From contig OZ038452.1 of the NCBI GenBank assembly GCA_964036195.1, positions 16,486,704 through 16,550,703 on the forward strand: a DNA stretch of 64,000 nucleotides, written 5' to 3'. The notes under the pieces are model-generated. The model ran no database searches, was not told the DNA's origin, and was given only the letters and a program-made list of their open reading frames with translations. The position numbers and the translations under genes were made by a program. This DNA is from Sphaerolaimus hirsutus. Its lineage: Eukaryota; Nematoda; Chromadorea; Monhysterida; Sphaerolaimidae. Below are positions 1 through 11,339 of the stretch, piece after piece (position 1 is the stretch's first letter; every line of letters starts with the position of its first letter).

Positions 1-230
1 TCCAACTCATTGCCGTCCACCAGCAACACCTGGATGTCGTCGGGAAGTCCGTGCAATAGGTCGTCGGACACGAGCTGCCTGTGCGCGCAGTCGGCGACGC
101 GCAGCGGCGCCTGCCAGTGCGTCTCGAAGCGAGTGCCGCACCAGCACGAAGTAGGGCAACGAGATGCGGGCGACGCCACACTCGAGCCGGCCAGAATACA
201 TGCTGACGCTAGGGTCAAGTACAGCCACAT
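1..230 (-). CDS. Secreted leucine-rich-repeat protein, N-terminal part (cut by window edge)
   Basis: Reading the minus strand from the ATG at 228-230 gives 76 residues that stay open to the window edge. The start MWLYLTLASACILAG is a typical signal peptide. It is followed by a cysteine cluster C25-x3-C29-x-C31-x16-C48, the spacing of an LRR N-terminal cap (LRRNT). Next comes LPDDIQVLLVDGNEL (residues 62-76), which fits the first leucine-rich repeat (LxxLxLxxNxL). Such proteins are secreted or single-pass cell-surface receptors and adhesion molecules; which subfamily this is cannot be told from one repeat. The exon may begin at 250: a TTGCGCAG acceptor lies at 251-258 just upstream of the ATG, suggesting an intron in the 5' UTR. 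The coding part is GC-rich compared with its flank. The rest of the gene lies left of the window. Confidence 0.7.
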   Translation of the reverse strand, partial: MWLYLTLASACILAGSSVASPASRCPTSCWCGTRFETHWQAPLRVADCAHRQLVSDDLLHGLPDDIQVLLVDGNEL

Positions 231-880
231 AGTTGATTATTGTGATTGACCTGCGCAATGTGTGAGGGTATTTTTGTCGATTGCTTTGAATTCGCTTGAA
301 AATAGGTAAATAAATGCCTATGCATAGTTCAACGGCAGAAATCGCGGCCGGTGCGGGCGGCGGGGCGCAAAACAATCGGATTCAAAACGGCCAACAATGG
401 AACGACCTTGCGGAATTGCCGGCGTGGTGTGAAGGCAAACATGTTTGGCGAGGCAATAGCGACAGCGAAACGCGGAGAAAACGCAATATATCCATCCCAC
501 TGGTGCGCAACCTCAGCTACAAGCCATTTCATAGATCTTACGGTCCTCTGTGTATTGTTCGGCAGGGCTGCGCGCTGTACTTTGACATGACGCACGCGCG
601 CCGCCCCGCGCCCATGCGTTGCAAGCAGAATGGCACCGGGGGAATTTGGCCATTCCGCGCCACCGCTGAGTGTGCCGATACTGAGATTCACTACCGGCTC
701 GTTCTCAGTTTTGTTAGAATCAAATGGATGACTAAGATGTTGTTTTCATGGCCGTCTAGTTGGACACTTGAGATTAATACGTATCAACAAAGTCGGCACG
801 TGCTTACATGACGCACCTCATCGCTAGTTATCACTAATTGCAATGGCAATCAGTGGCACAAGACGAGCAATAACAGTACA
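231..880. other. Unassigned stretch upstream of the LRR gene
   Basis: This should hold the 5' UTR and promoter of the minus-strand LRR gene. It is CpG-rich around 330-660. Overlapping open frames on both strands here show no recognisable domain, so I do not call a gene. Confidence 0.4.
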
Positions 881-1141
881 CTCGGCGGACCGCAAAGTAT
901 GAGCCCAAAATTTATGTCTTAGTCGATAACGTGTGGGCGGGATACTTATGTAGACATGCACTTTCACAAATTTAAAAGCATTTCAAAAAAGAAAAAAGCG
1001 TAGTCGCGTATATGCGAGAAATGTTTTTTTCCTGAAAACTCCTTTCTTCCTTTGCTGGAACAATTTTGATTTTATTAATGATGACATCATGACAGAAAAT
1101 TCATTTTCAACAGAAAAATGCATAGCATGCGGTCCGCCGAG
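881..1141. repeat. Inverted-repeat element, CTCGGCGGACCGCA family, copy 1
   Basis: The left end CTCGGCGGACCGCA and the right end TGCGGTCCGCCGAG (with one inserted base) are inverted copies. The interior shares long stretches with 24175-24855 and 38470-38702, including the words ATGTCTTAGTCGATAACG and GATTTTATTAATGATGAC. Flanking TA dinucleotides suggest a 2-bp target site. About 260 bp, no coding capacity. Confidence 0.7.
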
Positions 1142-1329
1142 TATACATGAAAACTTCGAACTGCACAATTATTACCACCCTGGCAAGTTCACGAGAAACT
1201 CGGCATGCGAATGGCACTTTTGCTCGGCAATAAGCCGCTTTTGCCTTCTTGGTGAACAGTTTACTGCCGTTTGCATTCCTCAGTAGTTTGCAGACGCGCG
1301 CGGCAGAAGGTATTTATGTGGGTAACGAG

Positions 1330-2438
1330 CAGGGTTGGCAAAATCTCTGAAAAAAATAAAAATAAAATAAAAATAAAATGGAAAATTTAAGAATAAAATA
1401 AAATAAAATAAAATGGAAAATTTCAAAATAAAAATAAAAATTGTATAAAAATTCGAATTTTTGTAAAATTTTTGTAAAATTGTATAAAAATTCATATTTT
1501 TGTAAAATTGTATAAAAATTCATATTTTTTGTAAAATCTTTATCTTGTTGCTTGAGTTTCTACTTGTTTATTCGTGGGACTGGGGGAAGTCCCAAGCTTT
1601 GTAAAGTGTCAAATGTTATGTAAAATGCCATTCAAAGTGTCAATTGTCATGGCAAATGACTAGTGAAGTGTCAATTGTCATGGCAAATATATAGATTAAA
1701 GTGTAATGTATTGTATCCCAATTTTATGTTTTGTATCCAAATCTTGTTGTATCCAAATCTTATGTTCTGTATCCAAATCTTACATTTTGTATCTAAATCT
1801 TGTCCTTGAATCCAAATCTTATGTGAACATGCAAAGACAAAACATAAGATTTGGATACAAAACATAAGTTTTGGATACAAAAACCTAACATTTGGATATA
1901 CAATTTACACTTTCCATGACATTTGACATGTCACTTGACATTTGACATGACACTTGACATTTGACATGACACTCGACATTTGACATGACACTCGACATTT
2001 TGCATGACCATTGACACTACTTTACATTTGTCATGACAATTGACACTTATGAGATTTTACAAATGCGCCCAACACAGTCCAGTAGTCCTTCTTCTAAAAT
2101 TGCAAACTATTGTTATCAATAATTGTAAGTTTACACTTGCAGCTAGCTAACAATACCTACTGCATGCGACTTTTGTAAAGTAATGGGAAAATTTGTCACA
2201 GGTTACTCATGTTTAGGTCTCATGATAACATTTTTCTGGCCTTGCATGCATGATTCCGATTTTTTGTAAAAATTTTGTAAAATTAATTTATGTCGTAATT
2301 AATTATGGTGTCATTTTATTTTATTAACGACTTTTGGGAATAAAATAAAATAAAATAAAATGAAACAAGAATAAAATTAAAATAAAATACAATTTTTATA
2401 CAATTTTACTAAAATGAATTTTTATAAAACCAACCCTG
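1330..2438. mobile_element. hAT-like non-autonomous element, CAGGGTTGG family, copy 1
   Basis: The element begins CAGGGTTGGCAAAATCTC and ends AACCAACCCTG. An exact 8-bp duplication GTAACGAG flanks it (1322-1329 and 2439-2446), as expected for hAT transposons. Both subterminal regions are runs of AAAATAAAAT and TTTTGTAAAAT. The interior carries an array of TGTATCCAAATCTTA-like units (about 1715-1890, partly in inverted orientation) and an array of CATTTGACATGACAC units (about 1917-2050). No transposase frame is present. Confidence 0.85.
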
Positions 2439-2446
2439 GTAACGAG

Positions 2447-5269
2447 TACATATACACAGCGCTGCCTGATGATGCATGCTGTACTTGTAGCCCACTTGAA
2501 ATCATCGCTTATATTATAGCTAGAAACTACATGATGAAATTAAAAAGTAGATGGGTAATCATCTTTCAAGGATTCATATGTTGACACTTAGGTATGCTAA
2601 GAAGAAAATATTTATGCCTGAAATTTATAAATGAATTGGACGAACACCGCAATTATGTAAAGATGTCTGGAGAGGGAGGTACAGTAATCAAGTGGAAAAT
2701 AAACATGCATTTGCCCCAATATGTAGATAGGTAGTGGGAAGGAAAGTACCACTTGTAACGCATACAACAGATACATAGATACACGCACACAGAGCAAAAT
2801 GAATGAAAACCATGGTGAAAACGGCAGCAAGACAAACAGAGCAAACGACGCGGACAGGTTCACACGAGTCTCGTCCTACATGTGGTCAAATATTGAAGGC
2901 GACCGAAATCAATTCTGTTTGCGCAGCGTCGTCTTGCGATCTTGCGGGGTTACGGCACCAATGACCGTGAGCGGCGCAAAATAAACGCTATTTAAACGGT
3001 CGCTCAAACAACAAAGGCGTGTGCCGCGCGGCGACGCCCGCCGCCTAAGCGGCCCTAATGAAATGCGGGCCGACGCAAGGCGACACAACAATGCGGCTCT
3101 CGTGTCGCGATAAACATCTTTTATTTCGGGACCACTGTGGGAAAGTGTCGACCCCGCGGCAATAATGTTACTGATATGATTGGGAGATAGGCGGTCGCGT
3201 GGCGCGCCGCGGGTGGCCCTATTACTTGTCGACATTGATTCATGCCCGATAGCAGCTGATCGGATCTCATCAATCAGAGCCAGTGCGGCACGCTGCAGCG
3301 CAAGTTTCTGTGAGTGACGCAATATGCACGCGCGCGCGGGGGTTAGCCTAGGCCGGCGCCGGGGTGGCCCCCGCATTTATCATTGTTGCCACATGGCTGC
3401 GTTGCGTCATAAAGGACCGGATGGGGTTATCAATAGGTACTTGCATCTCGTCCCGCGATCTTTTCCATGGATCGGTATATGGCAGGAAAAAAGTCAATAT
3501 CCGTCTTTTATTTTTCTGCGTTCCGCGAACTAAGTAAATACTATGCCAAAAATACTTTCGGGCGGCAAACTGTGTGAGAAACTTACTCAAGGAAAGCTTT
3601 AAATGCACAATCATTAAAAAATAATTTCCCGCAATGCCTCTACCCTCCCGCTCCGTGTATACGGTAGTTAAGACTCAACGTTTTCGTTCTGTTTCGGAAC
3701 AGTGTTGCGGCTATCGGATGAAATCTCATGCCTTATGCATCAAGCTTAAGTAAAAAAATGGATGAGAAGGATAAGCAATGTGACACCCTCTCAGGGCGGC
3801 GGCAAGTGCGCCCTGAAATTGAAGCCGTTCACCGCCCCCGTGCTGTTTCTAGATTCAACTGAATTATGTAAATACCTCAAGTAACGCTCTGGAGTAGCGT
3901 AGAACATTTATGCAAAATCGTCGCTCCGATTTACGGCAATCGAATTCTCAAATAACCATGCACCAGACTTCGAAGGAAGCTTTTTGCTTATTCAGCACAT
4001 AAATCGACGGCGGGGAACGCGTGCCTGTGCCGGCGGTTACAGCGGCGCCTTCGCCGTGGGCATAAATTCTCCAGAAGAGCCCTATCTAATCCGATCGTAG
4101 GAGAAATCCAATTTAAAAGAAGCCCCCAAGACTGGTGTGCATTTTTGTCGCGGCACTACGTTGAGCGAAATTGAATTTCCCTTCGACGGCGCACATCGGC
4201 CGCAATAATGAGCGACGATTTAGAAAGTCGCTGACGCCGCACCGCGACCGACATGCTTACTTAATAAAATACTATTTATATTTTGCCAGTCGACTAAACT
4301 CCGCACTGGCGAGTTGTTGTTTCTATTTGAGCTCCATCCATTGCGGTCATTGAGTCACTGATCACATGGGTGAGCTATTTGTGTCAATGTCATCAAACTA
4401 AATATTTTAAAAAAGTAAATAGAAATGCATCGCTAGAAGTCCGTGGAATTGAGCAAACTTGCTGAGTTGAGTAAATAGCTTCTCGACGAGGGAATTAGCG
4501 TACATTATTAGCGAATAGAGAAGTCGATCACAAGTACAAGTTGTTCAACGCCACTTGAATTGAAGTTGACAACATACTTGAGGAAAATGATGATGATGAA
4601 AGAAATGAATACAAGTTTTTATAAATGAAAATAACAACAAGTGCAATTGACAAGCGTTGCAATCAACATTCCCATTTCATGCGGCCAGAATGAGTTAAAA
4701 TACCGCTCAGATGTCACATAAAATCTCTGCAAAATCAATCAAAATGAAACACGTTTTTCAAATTACAATTATTCCTGATGACAGTCACAGATTTCACATT
4801 TCACAGGACGGCCATTGTGAATAGTTTAGTGACTCTGTGTAGTTTTCAAACATTTTCGCATCCATAACTACAAAACTGTTTATATGCCTGCAACGTTTGA
4901 AATTATTTTCCAGTAACTACTTTTAGTTACTTATTCAGGATGTTACTTCAATAATATTTAGAAGTACTTTTACATGCCAATTGCACCATCTAATGCTAAA
5001 ATACTACACCGCATGTAATTTTCATCGCTTGTCAAATGTCGCAGACGAGTTACTAAGAATACTGAAGTGATGGCATCAAAACCGTAATTAATTAAACAAC
5101 TTTTCAACGGTGCAGTAAAAGGGCACTACTAATTAAACAACTTTAATTTGAGAAAGCAACATGTTTAAGTGCAAGTAAACACAGTAGAATACGAAGGCTG
5201 ATGATGATTAGCAATTACGCACTTGTGCACTACTTACAGCCCACTCAATTGGCGCGGCGCAGAGCAGTG
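2447..5269. other. Unassigned intergenic DNA
   Basis: No gene, RNA gene or clear element ends found. 2900-3400 is CpG-rich and has a 155-codon open frame on the minus strand (2909-3376) that is arginine-rich with no recognisable domain; probably composition-driven. The remainder is AT-rich. Confidence 0.4.
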
Positions 5270-5277
5270 CATCCACG

Positions 5278-5610
5278 CAGAGTTGTTAAAAGTACTGAAC
5301 TTTTTTCAAAGTAAACTTTTGCATAAAGTATTTTATTTGTACTCATCCCTGAGTACAAAAAACGTAAAGTAAATGTTTTTAGTTTTACGCCGCATAAAAA
5401 AGGTGAGTAAACGTAAATACCAGTATTTCACTAAGGGAGACGTAAAAGCAAGAATTCTTTCCTATTTTGTTCCTAGGAAGATGTAAAAGCAAGTAATTCC
5501 TTTGAGTAGTTTTTGCTTTTTATGCACACCGAGAAAATTTCAAATACGTTTTCTGTACTCGCGTACTTTCAAAAAGTACGCGAGAACGTAAATACTTTTT
5601 AACAACTATG
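5278..5610. mobile_element. hAT-like MITE, CAGAGTTG family, copy 1
   Basis: Termini are CAGAGTTGTTAAAAGTA and TACTTTTTAACAACTATG. The 8-bp duplication CATCCACG is exact at 5270-5277 and 5611-5618. The interior repeats GTAAA/TTTAC and AAAACGTAAA words and the core CGCGTACTTTCAAAAAGTACGCG shared by all copies. 333 bp, non-coding. The perfect TSD marks this as the youngest-looking of six copies in the window. Confidence 0.9.
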
Positions 5611-5618
5611 CATCCACG

Positions 5619-6625
5619 CGGGCGGAGCAAAGTATCTGATACGCAACCGCCCGACCGCATCGCTAGCTCCATTTCTTCGCAATTGCTCGCCGAGCAATTC
5701 GAATTGGAATTTGCAGTGAAATTGGCGAGCGGCTGCCTATATAATGATCTGGCCGAGCAACAAGTGCCCGCTGGTGGATGGTAATGATGCCGCTAATGCA
5801 TGCAAATGTTATGCATGGAACTGGCTTGCAGCCTGCCGCCTGCGACTGCCACAGTACAGTTGTAACCTTATAGCTGAGCTGATAAATCAACTCGCATGCT
5901 CGCTTACACGTCGTCAACGCGCTCGACTAAAACACAAATACATCTTGATAAAATAAGTATATGCAGTAAACAAATGTACAGCACCTTCACTTCACGTAAA
6001 AATATGCAAATGGCGTTGAACCGCTTTCACAGTATGCGCAGAAGTCTACATTTTTCACTTTTGTCCACTTTTTCCGCATGGCTTGAGCAATAAAATTCAT
6101 GGGGATGCAGTAGAAGGAAAGACAGGAAGAAGACATAACCGCGAAATCACCATCATCAGTCAAACTGGCATGGAGTGGAATTTTGAATAATGACAGGTTT
6201 GCAATAGATGCCATCTATACCTACTATCCATTAGCCGCGGCAGAAAGTGGCTGCACAAAGGGTGAAAGCAAAAAGACGCACACAAAAACTGACGCGCTTT
6301 ATGACGCCCTTGAAAACGCGATGGATACAAATCTTTCAAAGTGATTATACACATGCACAAATACACGCTCACACTGACAGATTCGAAACCTGTATGAAAT
6401 TTCACAGCGGAGTTTAAGATTTGAGTAGAACGCGAACAAAATTTAGGTAGCCCAACAAATTTTTTGGTCGCCAATCGAAATTATTTTGTATCGGGCAGCA
6501 AAAAAGTCATACAGGTAAAATGAACCGGAGTTCCCGAAATACATGTGGAACTACTAAAACCTGACCAACGTTCCTTTTGCATCTATACTCCAGTCACTTT
6601 ACACCTTGCACGCGTGGTTACCGCT
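5619..6625. other. Unassigned intergenic DNA
   Basis: No gene recognised. Short open frames on both strands lack domains. No repeat ends seen. Confidence 0.4.
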
Positions 6626-6765
6626 GGAAGCGTGCCAACGATATTTACGCATGCGATTTTCATAAAAATTGAGAAAAGTCATCTCTGTTATAACGCTTAT
6701 CCACAAAAATGCCTTTTCATCTTTTACACAAAAATCGCCTGCTTTATCATCATTGGCACGCTTCC
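6626..6765. repeat. Short inverted-repeat element (MITE)
   Basis: About 140 bp bounded by GGAAGCGTGCCAA and its inverted copy TTGGCACGCTTCC. The centre is AT-rich. Target duplication not clear. Confidence 0.55.
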
Positions 6766-6799
6766 AACGTGAGACATAAATGAGGCCGAGGGCAGAGTA

Positions 6800-7815
6800 T
6801 CACGTTCGGAGGCCAGGACACTTCTGATACTGGCCACTTTATATGCTGTAAAAAACGTCACTTTTCATGACAAAAAGTGACAAAAGAGCGACAGTTTATA
6901 TACTAGTATTTTTTTCCCTCATGCTGGTTAAACGCGACACTTCTGATACTGCGCTAGTGCGACACTTTCGATACTGGGGGATAATGGGATAGTTCAACGC
7001 TGTGATGTGATGAGTTACATTGTGATGACTCTATACGATCCATGCCTATGTATTTATTTACGTGGTATTTATTTACATTCAGCTTTTTTCTCTCATTTGT
7101 AAACATTTGACCCGCAATACCATATTTCTTCTAATAGAAGGGCAGGCCTCCAATAGAAGAGCGTCTCCCATAGAAGGTACACTTTCATTCTATGAACTTT
7201 CTGTGACATAACACTTTGAAAAATCTTGACAGAACTTGAAAAAGATTGGCTGAAAAGTTGACAAAAAATAGAAGGACAGTCTCCAATAGAAGGGCAGGTA
7301 AAAAGTTGATAAAAAGATAGAAGGATGCCCTTCTGTTAAAAGAAATACAGTAAATATGTATACTTGGCAGACCACAAATGACGCGTCCAAAATGACTTAT
7401 ATTATAGTCAATAACGCGCAAGCAGCAGGAGTGCAAGTGACAAATTTTTGAAGTTTGAAGTTCTCTTTTTTGATTGCCGCACAGAACGATAATACCCCAA
7501 CAAAAGTTCACCGCATGCCACACAGTAATTATCATCATATTTAGTTGTCACAATAATGCCAAACCCCTTGGCACGTCATTGAATGTTATGTGATGCGTCT
7601 CACCAATTACTAGCATGAGAGAACTTAATATGAGTATTTACAGTGGTGTATTTACCTGGCATGAGAGAGCATAATATGTGTATGTATATAAAGTGGCGCA
7701 TTTACCTGGCATGAGAGAACTTAACTTGGGTATATAAACTGTCGCTCTTGTGGCATGAAAAGTGGCACTTTTACACTTCATGAAAAGTGGCCATCATGAA
7801 AAGTGACGCGGACTC
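6800..7815. repeat. Region of CATGAAAAGTG-type dispersed repeats
   Basis: Contains repeated words such as CTTTTCATGACAAAAAGTG, GATACTGGCCACTTT, GGCATGAGAGAAC (about 7607, 7659 and 7710) and CATGAAAAGTGGC. It also contains a TTCTTCTAATAGAAGGGCAGGC block (about 7128-7330) shared with 9730-9785 and 10275-10350. Related material recurs at 9500-9730, 10360-10560 and 36300-36440. Element ends were not determined. Confidence 0.5.
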
Positions 7816-8296
7816 TCACGTTCGCCGAGTAAAATGTATTTATGTACTGTGGATGCAGTGGCCACGGCAACGGCACCGAGGCGCCCATCAACACGGTCGC
7901 ACACTGCCGCGCCAGGGGAGTCTGATCCCATTAGGGCTTGTAAATAAATACTACTAAATATAGGCGGAGCATGTGCTCGACTAGACCGGGATAATACGTT
8001 TACGCGAACGCGGGCGCTCCAAGTGCGATGCGATTAGTCACTTTCGCATGTAGGGCGGCGTGGGAAACTCGGTGCACTACTAATTGCCGGCAATTCTCAT
8101 GCGTTCGCTCCACGGCTCAAATACAAACACCGATACTCTATGTATGAATTTTACGGTGTACCTGCGCGTGCGGCCGACTATCGTAAAACACGGGCGCTGA
8201 TTTTTATTAGCTCCGGCAATAATTATAGGTCTGTGGGAATGTGAATAAATTGAGGGTTTGGGACAGCTCGCCTAAGATTCTGTTCTATGTAAATAC

Positions 8297-8735
8297 CAGA
8301 GTTGTTAAAAGTACCTCAATCTTTTAAAGTATGCGTAGACTAAAGTATTTAGTTTTTACTCACCCCCCCCCTGAGTGCAGAAAACGTAATGTAAATTTTT
8401 TTTTACGTTTTTCCCAGGAAATGTAAAAGTGATTATTTTTTAGAAATTTGGACTGAATATTCGCGAATTTTTGTACTTTTTTTTCCAATTTTCACTTTCA
8501 AATTCACTTGTTCATGTGCTTTATGTCTATTTTCAGCTATTTTTGGGTATATAAATATGTGCTTATTTACCAATTTTTTGGCTATCTTCATATTTTTGCT
8601 TTAGATTTCTCCATCTATAAAAGCGACATGTCAGCGACAAGCGAATGTAAGTAAAGGTACAGGTAAATGCATGTACTTATTGCATAGGTACATATTTTTC
8701 AAATAAACGTAAATTAATACATCTTAACAACTATG
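8297..8735. mobile_element. hAT-like MITE, CAGAGTTG family, copy 2
   Basis: Starts CAGAGTTGTTAAAAGTACC and ends CTTAACAACTATG. Flanks GTAAATAC (8289-8296) and GTGAATAC (8736-8743) match at 7 of 8 bases, an aged duplication. Confidence 0.8.
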
Positions 8736-8743
8736 GTGAATAC

Positions 8744-9849
8744 ATTGTAGATCGTAAATTGGATCATGAGTAGATGTTGATACGTAAATGTGAATATTTG
8801 GGCTGACATTTCATTCTGTTTCAATGATACGGGTCCATATATTTATTCGGGTCTATATTTTTCGGTCTACAACCGTCAGATTTCAACAGCTTAAGCAGAA
8901 GACGGGAGTAGAAATGGTGGTTTAACGCGATATTAGGTCCGAATAACAAGCCCAAAAATACGCAAAATTTCGTCAGACCGGAATCATATGGATTCGAAAG
9001 TTCTGATACCGAAAAGTATGGAACCGAATTATATTGTAACCGAATAATATGTCAACCGAATCTTTCTTGTTTGACTCTAGTGAAAAGTATTGATGCTTGA
9101 GTAATAGGTCTTAGTTTGATGCAGTAAAAATATCACACAGCATCAAACAAAATGTATACCTAATACATAAGTAAACACTTGGCGAATTTATGTGAAAAAG
9201 ACCGCATTGATTTATACCTATTTTGCACCCCTAAAAATTCATAAAATACACGTGACAATGTATTAGTTAATCGACTCAGAACAATTCCTGCCTGCTAGGA
9301 CACGAATACGGATTCGTGTAGGTGCAACATCTAAAATGAGGTGTAATTCATAATGCACGCTGCTTCGAGGCGTGTACTGAATGAAATTCATGTCAAATGG
9401 GCCCAATCAAGCTATAGAATAAACTATGTATTAAGGTGAAATGGCTTAATCTATATACCTATAACGATTCGCCTTGTGTGTTGCCATGACAAATCACTGG
9501 TCCCTTCAAGCGTTTTCCACTTTTCATCCCGTACGGTTGTCAAGCTCACGGTTTTCATGCTATTCTGTGTCACTTTACCAGCTAAGTATGACACTTTACT
9601 TGGTACTCTACTGTGTCAGTTTTCATCCAAAGTATGACACTTTACTTGCTATAAGTATTCCACTTTTCAAGCCGGAGTTGTGTGTTTTGTGTCAATTGAC
9701 TCTTTTACGTGAAGTGTGGCATACTGTATTCCTTCTAATAGAAGGCGGGTCTTCGATAAAATGGTGTCTCCAATGGAAAGTACATCATAAAACCGCTGGA
9801 AGAGATGATGTAAGACACTTCCATCATTTTGTATGATGAAACTTAGGAG
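8744..9849. other. Unassigned DNA with repeat fragments
   Basis: No gene recognised. 8820-9070 is rich in GGTCTATAT and CCGAATAATATG-like words. 9500-9790 shares CATGAAAAGTG and TTCTAATAGAAGG material with the repeats at 6.8-7.8 kb. Confidence 0.4.
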
Positions 9850-10015
9850 GGTGCACTGGTACGCACAAATGCCCAGTACGCACAAATGTCCGGTACACAC
9901 AAATGCCCGGTACGCACAAATGCCTGGTACACACAAATGCCCGGTACACACAAATGCCCGGTACACACAAAATTGAGCCCGCCACACACAAATTCCCGGT
10001 ATGCACAAGGCTGAT
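9850..10015. repeat. Tandem repeat, about 17-bp unit
   Basis: Roughly nine units of CGGTACACACAAATGCC with point differences (GTACGC/GTACAC, CCCGG/CCTGG/CCCAG). The array degenerates at the right end (AAATTGAGCCCGCC), next to the hAT-like end at 10033. Confidence 0.9.
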
Positions 10016-10032
10016 GCTCAGTGCGTACTGGG

Positions 10033-10215
10033 CAGGGTTGGCAAAATCTCAGAAAAAAATAAAAATAACATGGAAAGTTGAAGAATAAAATAAAATAAAA
10101 TGGAAAATTAATCAGATTATAATAAAATTTTACTAAAATTCAAATATTTGTACAATTTGAGTAAAATTTTACAAAAATTTGAATGTTTGTACAATTCCAT
10201 GTGATTTAAAAAAAT
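10033..10215. repeat. CAGGGTTGG family fragment, copy 2
   Basis: Begins CAGGGTTGGCAAAATCTC and continues with the family's AAAATAAAAT and TTTTACTAAAATT subterminal words. No matching right end or TSD was found, so it looks truncated. Confidence 0.65.
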
Positions 10216-11010
10216 CTATCCCATTGCTTACTATCTAACTTGAAAAAATGTCGAAAAGAATGAAGGAGAATTGATCGCTCCAATAGAATGGTGGGTAAAA
10301 GAGTTGATAAAAAAAATTGGAGGACGCGCTTCTATTAGAAGAAATACGGTATTTATTTGGCATGTCTGTGGCTTGTCAACCGTAATACTTTGGCACGTAA
10401 AGTTGTATACTCTGGCATGAAAAGTGACACATCAATTGGGCATGTGAAAACATGTCAGTGGCTTGAACACCGTACGTTTTAGCAAGTAAAACGGAGTACT
10501 TTACATGAAAAACGTGAGCTTGTAAACCGTGAGGGATGAAAAGTGGAACACACTCGTTCCTTCCAGCACACGCTGGAGCGGGACCGGGGAGGCGCGAAAA
10601 ACGCATTTCACGTCACGACGTCAGTAAAATCAACCCAGGTAAAATAAATATTCAGTAGTTTTTTAGATTAGCAGAATACATAAATATTTATTAGAAGTTA
10701 TTCGGACAGGTTTTAAATTTTTGGAGGCGCTGGCATTTTTGCTGAAACTGATAGAAGAAGATCTTTAGTGAAGAACTGATTCTTACTTTCAGTAACTAGG
10801 TAGTCCAGCCATTGTCAATACAGGTTTGAATGTACTGTACTGATGGTGAATACATACCATTGTCGTAACGTTCGAACCAAAAAATGCTGTAAAATTTTCA
10901 TACATTCGGTCTGGAAATATTGCATTAAAATTAATGAAAACACAAAAAATGACACACCCAAAATATAGTCAGCAAAATGTACTTTGTGTTCCGTATGCGT
11001 AAAGAACATA
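10216..11010. other. Unassigned DNA with repeat fragments
   Basis: 10275-10350 repeats the TTCTATTAGAAG words of 7.1 and 9.7 kb. 10360-10560 has the GGCATGAAAAGTGACAC words of 6.8-7.8 kb. The remainder shows nothing recognisable. Confidence 0.4.
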
Positions 11011-11339
11011 TACCGTATTTGCTCGAATAACCCCCTGGGGAATTATTATTTCGTCAGACTTTCGAGGGGGGGGGGGGTTTCAAGGGGGAAATTATTCCGT
11101 GGGAGTAATCATTTCGTCAAAATATTCCAGCATGTTTCTATCAACTCATTCCATAAAATATCCTTTCTTTAACACTGTTCAATTTTTGTTCAAATTAGAC
11201 GTAGGTAAGAAATTGATCATATGCTTTAAGGCGGGAATTATTGAAGGGGGGGGGGGGTATTTTTCCTCACTCATCTTACACAGGGGAATTATCTAAGGGG
11301 AGAATTATTCGAGGGGGGATTATTCAAGCAAATACGGTA
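11011..11339. mobile_element. G-run MITE, ACCGTATTT family, copy 1
   Basis: Terminal inverted repeats TACCGTATTTGCTCGAATAA and TTATTCAAGCAAATACGGTA differ at one position. Inside are runs of 9-10 G at 11069 and 11251 on the plus strand. Non-coding. The transposase superfamily cannot be decided from this copy. Confidence 0.8.

Noticed and set aside
2909-3376. 155-codon minus-strand frame
   Set aside because: Arginine-rich in a GC-rich patch, no domain, competing frame on the plus strand.
9850-10015. CRISPR-like array
   Set aside because: Units are contiguous 17-bp tandem repeats without unique spacers, in an animal genome.
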